DNA of 64,000 nucleotides. Source: Albibacterium bauzanense (GTDB lineage Bacteria; Bacteroidota; Bacteroidia; Sphingobacteriales; Sphingobacteriaceae). Position 1 is the stretch's first letter. Each line of letters opens with the position of its first letter. The stretch covers positions 744,001 through 808,000 of the forward strand of contig NZ_SMGO01000001.1 of assembly GCF_004339765.1 (NCBI RefSeq). The letters are read 5' to 3'. The position numbers were made by a program, and so were the translations under genes. Below the pieces are notes generated by a model. That model ran no database searches and had not been told where the DNA came from. It saw only the letters and a program-made list of their open reading frames with translations. Below, piece after piece: positions 61,717-64,000 of this stretch.

Positions 61717-62487
61717 ATGTCTAATATTGCACCAAATCTAAGGTACCTACGTAGGAAAAAAGGCTTAACCCAACAGAAATTCGCTGATTTAATAGGAATA
61801 AAGCGTTCTCTTGTTGGAGCATATGAAGAATACAGAGCAGAGCCTAAATACGATTTGCTAAAAAAAATGGCAACATTCTTTAACCTTAGCATGGATGAAC
61901 TTGCACAAGATTTGATTGATGATGAATGGAAACCAAAAACAGTCAGAGATAGCTCCTCTCTACGAATTCTAAGTATTACTGTCGACAAAAAGAATAAAGA
62001 AAACATCGAATTGGTACCGCAGAAAGCAAGTGCTGGCTATCTAAATGGATATGCGGATCCGGAATTTGTTAAAGAACTACCTCGTTTCAGCCTTCCATTA
62101 TTTAAAGATGGAACCTTTCGTGCCTTTGAACTCAAAGGCGACTCAATGCTACCATTAGATACGGGAACAATTATTATTGCCGAATATGTAGAACATTGGA
62201 ACGATATTAAGGTTGGTAAAACTTATGTTGTCGTGTCTAAATCTGAAGGTATCGTTTATAAGCGTCTAGGCAATAAAGCTAATAATGAGAAAGGATTAAA
62301 AATATATTCCGACAATAAGAGTTATCCACCCTATTGGATTGAACTTGATGATATACTTGAAATATGGCAAGCTAAAGCTTATTTAAGCACAGACTTCCCC
62401 GAAGCCCAAAATGGACCTACCATTGACGACATATCAAATATGATGCTTGATATGCAAAAGAAATTAAGTGATTTAAAAAAGAGATAA
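61717..62487 (+). CDS. XRE-family regulator with S24 (LexA/CI-like) peptidase domain
   Basis: A 256-aa repressor. N-terminal XRE helix-turn-helix (RYLRRKKGLTQQKFADLIGIKRSLVGAYEEY, about 8-40), linker with a possible cleavage site Ala-Gly in KASAGYLNGY, and an S24 domain with catalytic Ser in KGDSMLP and Lys in IVYKRL. Bacteroidota carry this type as a LexA-like or phage-repressor-like chromosomal regulator; it is usually a single gene, as here. DNA damage response is plausible but not shown. Confidence 0.9.
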   Translation: MSNIAPNLRYLRRKKGLTQQKFADLIGIKRSLVGAYEEYRAEPKYDLLKKMATFFNLSMDELAQDLIDDEWKPKTVRDSSSLRILSITVDKKNKENIELVPQKASAGYLNGYADPEFVKELPRFSLPLFKDGTFRAFELKGDSMLPLDTGTIIIAEYVEHWNDIKVGKTYVVVSKSEGIVYKRLGNKANNEKGLKIYSDNKSYPPYWIELDDILEIWQAKAYLSTDFPEAQNGPTIDDISNMMLDMQKKLSDLKKR

Positions 62488-62592
62488 ACCTAAAACAACG
62501 AACAACTCAAACCAAATTAACATTATTTAACATTTCGACTATTAAACCTTGTTAGAATAATCTACTCTATCCATATAACCAACACGGATATT

Positions 62593-63072
62593 ATGGTAAC
62601 GAAAAGATTAATGACATTATTTATCGCTTTTATGATAAGTGGATTTGCTTTCGGGCAGAATGTAGATCAAAAGACCACCGAAAGGACGCAAAGAACTCCT
62701 GAAGAAATGGCAAAAGCATCTACTGATAGATTATCACAAAGACTTCAATTAAGTGCAGATCAACAAAAAGAAGTCTATGCACTAACTCTTGAACAAGCTA
62801 AAAAGGCAGAAGAAAGAAAAGAGCTGAATAGAACTAGAATGGAAGAAATGCTCAAAGAAAGAGATGCCCAGCAAGAAAAACTTAAAAGTATTCTGACGCC
62901 AGAGCAGCTAAAAACATTTGATGAATCAAGAGCATCTGCAAGGAATAATAATCGAAGAACAGACAGGTTCAGAAGAGGATCAAATATGGCCAACAGGCGT
63001 TCAATGGATGACAATCATTCAATGAATAATAAACGAGATTCAATTCGTAACGAACAACCAAGGAGAAAATAG
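62593..63072 (+). CDS. Secreted Spy/CpxP-like helical protein
   Basis: A 159-aa exported protein with signal peptide ending near FAFGQ. The middle is a charged helical region: TDRLSQRLQLSADQQKEVYAL and LKSILTPEQLKTFDESR, the two-helix LTxxQ pattern of Spy/CpxP/DUF4890-like periplasmic chaperones. The tail (about 110-159) is Asn/Arg-rich and low in complexity. Probably an envelope chaperone or metal-stress factor; the role is inferred. Confidence 0.7.
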   Translation: MVTKRLMTLFIAFMISGFAFGQNVDQKTTERTQRTPEEMAKASTDRLSQRLQLSADQQKEVYALTLEQAKKAEERKELNRTRMEEMLKERDAQQEKLKSILTPEQLKTFDESRASARNNNRRTDRFRRGSNMANRRSMDDNHSMNNKRDSIRNEQPRRK

Positions 63073-63150
63073 TCCGAATCAATACAATAGAATAATTTCA
63101 TTTTTTAGGTTTAAGTTTAGTAAAGCTCGTATAGGGTTTCGAGCTAATCG

Positions 63151-63178
63151 ACGGTCCACTACTCATACAGTGGGCCGT
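63151..63178 (+). terminator. Terminator after the Spy-like gene
   Basis: Stem ACGGTCCACT / AGTGGGCCGT (one T-G pair) with an 8-nt loop and TTTTTTTT directly after. Confidence 0.85.
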
Positions 63179-63216
63179 TTTTTTTATTACATTAGAGAAT
63201 CAATATCTAAATCAAG

Positions 63217-64000
63217 ATGAAAAACATTACAATTATTGGATCTGGAACAATGGGCAATGGTATTGCTCATACATTTGCACAACATGGCTTTCAGGTATCA
63301 TTGATAGACATAAACCAAAAAGCATTAATTGAAGCAACTAAAACGATCAATGCCAACCTCGACCGACAATTAAATAAGGGAGTCATAAGTTTTGATTTAA
63401 AAGAGCAGACTCTTAAAAACATCAAAACTTTCACAAGTATTAAGGAAGCAGTATCAAATGCAGATTTAGTAATAGAAGCAGCAACCGAAAATATAGATAC
63501 AAAACTTTCCTTATTCCAGGAACTAGATAAATTATGCAAGCAAGAAACTATTCTCGCTTCAAATACTTCCTCTATTTCGATCACAAAATTAGCATCTGTA
63601 ACAAATCGTCCAGACAGAGTGATCGGAATGCATTTTATGAACCCTGTTCCAATTATGATATTAGTTGAAGTTATTCGTGGATACAACACAAGTAAAAGGG
63701 TAACCGAGACAATTATGGAGCTGTCAAAAAGCCTTGGAAAAACTCCCGTTGAAGTCAATGATTATCCAGGATTTATTGCAAACAGAATATTAATGCCTAT
63801 GATCAATGAAGCCATTTATGCTTTATATGAAGGAGTTGCCGGTAAGGAAGAAATAGATCAAGTAATGAAACTAGGCATGGCTCACCCAATGGGACCTCTT
63901 CAGTTAGCAGACTTTATAGGCTTAGATGTTTGTTTAGCAATCATTAAAGTTCTTCAAGATGGTTTTGGTAATCCTAAGTATGCCCCCTGCCCACTTTTAG
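63217..64000 (+). CDS. 3-hydroxyacyl-CoA (3-hydroxybutyryl-CoA) dehydrogenase, partial at right edge
   Basis: Begins with ATG at 63217 and stays open to the window end (261 codons). N-terminal NAD fold IGSGTMGNGIAHTFAQHG, substrate-site segments ASNTSSISITKLA and GMHFMNPVPIM with the catalytic His, and VNDYPGFIANRILMPMINEA plus the C-terminal helical domain start GMAHPMGPLQLADFIGLD. Length and sequence fit the approximately 295-aa short enzymes of butanoate, fatty acid or phenylacetate metabolism; which pathway cannot be told here. The last codons lie outside the window. Confidence 0.93.
   Translation, partial: MKNITIIGSGTMGNGIAHTFAQHGFQVSLIDINQKALIEATKTINANLDRQLNKGVISFDLKEQTLKNIKTFTSIKEAVSNADLVIEAATENIDTKLSLFQELDKLCKQETILASNTSSISITKLASVTNRPDRVIGMHFMNPVPIMILVEVIRGYNTSKRVTETIMELSKSLGKTPVEVNDYPGFIANRILMPMINEAIYALYEGVAGKEEIDQVMKLGMAHPMGPLQLADFIGLDVCLAIIKVLQDGFGNPKYAPCPLL

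Noticed and set aside
61717-62487. Prophage repressor marking a prophage
   Set aside because: No phage structural or replication genes lie around it; it is an isolated chromosomal regulator here.
63291-63758. 155-codon minus-strand frame at the right end
   Set aside because: It is the antisense of the 3-hydroxyacyl-CoA dehydrogenase gene, which has clear motifs.

Overview
The window reads as chromosomal DNA of a low-GC Bacteroidota, most likely family Sphingobacteriaceae (Pedobacter/Solitalea-like). Evidence: two SusC/SusD pairs, a DUF6266 protein, a 7TMR-DISM histidine kinase, a TonB-domain BlaR-like peptidase, meso-diaminopimelate dehydrogenase, and promoters that fit the Bacteroidota pattern TTG-N19-21-TAnnTTTG. 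No rRNA or CRISPR was seen; there is one tRNA, tRNA-Lys(TTT). Family names come from recognising protein motifs by eye; no database search was run.

Layout. 1-3.4 kb (minus): tripartite RND efflux operon (pump cut by the window edge), then GtrA and CDP-alcohol phosphotransferase membrane genes. 3.5-5.3 kb: BlaI/BlaR-type pair with a paired operator inside its promoter. 5.3-9.2 kb: OYE-type flavin enzyme, DUF6266, an orphan subtilase-prodomain lipoprotein, VanZ, SRPBCC. 9.2-14.3 kb: a response regulator divergent from a tight operon of E1/ThiF-like enzyme, GNAT/autoinducer-synthase-like protein, 7TMR-DISM histidine kinase and a small four-helix membrane protein. This is the best candidate for an undescribed signalling system. 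14.5-18.5 kb: DUF4199, DinB, an ABC exporter pair, ddh.

18.5-32.4 kb is a glucuronoxylan side-chain locus: uxuA and an SDR fructuronate-reductase candidate, a LacI regulator, GH67 and GH115 alpha-glucuronidases, and SusD/SusC. Three near-identical 14-bp LacI operators tie the SDR-uxuA, lacI-GH67-GH115 and susCD transcription units together. 32.6-42.9 kb is a second locus: a two-component system divergent from SusC/SusD, a DUF1080 protein and a beta-propeller/cytochrome c protein. It suggests uptake coupled to periplasmic redox or keto-sugar chemistry. CATTA repeats with an 11-bp period lie between the kinase and susC.

43-46.4 kb holds stress/redox accessory genes (luciferase-like enzyme, DHFR-like protein, NmrA-type SDR with divergent HxlR). 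46.43-50.35 kb is a small integrated element at the 3' end of tRNA-Lys. It has 19-bp terminal direct repeats, arm-type repeats at both ends, iterons before a Fic stub, an AraC regulator, a tandem ABM-domain protein, a membrane-protein fragment and an integrase that lacks its C-terminal catalytic part.

50.6-64 kb is mostly housekeeping: an MFS transporter, prmC, ribD, an EamA transporter, a YigZ protein, a class A PBP, a large metallopeptidase/propeller/barrel protein, a degenerate GIY-YIG protein, an XRE-S24 regulator, a Spy-like protein, and a 3-hydroxyacyl-CoA dehydrogenase cut by the right edge.
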